From NCBI RefSeq assembly GCF_028471945.1, contig NZ_CP110128.1, forward strand, positions 2,654,501-2,718,500: 64,000 nt of DNA, read 5' to 3'. The notes under the pieces were generated by a model. That model ran no database searches. It had not been told where the DNA came from and saw nothing but the letters and a program-made list of their open reading frames with translations. This DNA comes from Pseudomonas sp. WJP1. Lineage in GTDB: Bacteria; Pseudomonadota; Gammaproteobacteria; Pseudomonadales; Pseudomonadaceae. This document shows, in pieces, positions 63,815 to 64,000 of this stretch. The translations under genes and the position numbers were made by a program. The stretch's first letter is position 1, and every line of letters starts with the position of its first letter.

Positions 63815-63997
63815 ATGAGTGAACGCGAGCTTAATGCCTCTGTCATTAGTCGCAGAGGTCTCATTCGGGCATTTGCCCTGTTAAGCCTGGGGGGGCTGGC
63901 GATGAAATTCACCGGGGTTGGGGCCCGGCCTCCTGCAGGAAAATCGGAGTTTGTCGTTATCAACGGGTGGGTGTTACCTGCCGTGCATTTCCGGTAA
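63815..63997 (+). CDS. Short protein with Tat-like signal
   Basis: 60 residues: SRRGLIRAFALLSLGGLAM is a twin-arginine signal (S-R-R-x-L-I) with a hydrophobic core, followed by only about 27 residues (KSEFVVINGWVLPAVHFR). GGAG nine bases before the ATG. It stops at 63995-63997. It may be a small secreted or membrane-anchored protein or the start of a larger broken gene; no family recognised. Confidence 0.45.
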   Translation: MSERELNASVISRRGLIRAFALLSLGGLAMKFTGVGARPPAGKSEFVVINGWVLPAVHFR

Positions 63998-64000
63998 CTG

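Overview
The window looks like chromosome of a Pseudomonas of the fluorescens group. It is GC-rich, gene order and protein content are typical (PotE-like antiporter with an Orn/Lys/Arg decarboxylase, LigD with PE-LIG-POL order, Pcs, DUF2790 proteins), and the gaps carry REP doublets of the GTAGGAGC...GCTCCTAC type. No rRNA, tRNA or CRISPR array was seen.

Layout. 1-3 kb: a LodA/GoxA-type quinoprotein oxidase with its LodB-type flavoprotein maturase (cut by the window edge). 3-7.3 kb: an OmpR-type two-component system divergent from two small secreted proteins and a DipZ-like thiol-redox membrane protein. 7.3-10.5 kb: AraC regulator divergent from a DUF4242 protein and a methyltransferase, then a tandem universal stress protein. 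11-19.7 kb: housekeeping and accessory genes (pcs, DUF533, cupin, ligD, lipoprotein, FadL-like porin, remnant of a TonB receptor). 19.8-23.6 kb: basic amino-acid decarboxylase and PotE-like antiporter. 24-26.3 kb: a large intergenic repeat split by an IS110-family (IS1111-type) element. 26.5-32.2 kb: ohr, a membrane protein in an AT-richer island, LOG protein plus azoreductase, and a MocR regulator divergent from an AhpD-like protein and SugE. 33.2-43.3 kb: a LysR regulator followed by an apparently co-oriented catabolic unit: Rieske oxygenase, aldehyde dehydrogenase, rubredoxin/FAD-reductase fusion, DAO-type oxidase, cupin, MFS and BCCT transporters. 43.5-51.3 kb: second DUF2790 gene, and an EmrAB/NodT-type tripartite efflux operon with aldo-keto reductase, divergent TetR, then mug. 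51.7-64 kb: an exopolysaccharide locus with a PEP-CTERM-like protein, short Wza-like exporter, outer-membrane barrel, Wzz, CapB-type ATPase, galE, secreted glycoside hydrolase, Wzy/ligase and Wzx flippase.

The most interesting parts are: (i) the Rieske/rubredoxin-reductase/BCCT unit, which looks like import and oxidation of a betaine-like quaternary amine with an unusual proposed electron donor; (ii) the IS1111-type element, whose 3' non-coding end contains a 9-nt match to the interrupted target site, as expected of a guide (bridge/seek) RNA; (iii) a family of MITE-like intergenic elements with about 58-bp terminal inverted repeats, present four times here; and (iv) the PEP-CTERM-type protein at the head of the exopolysaccharide operon. 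Several regulatory repeats sit in divergent promoters next to their likely regulators.

All functions are inferred from reading the translated sequences; no database search was possible.
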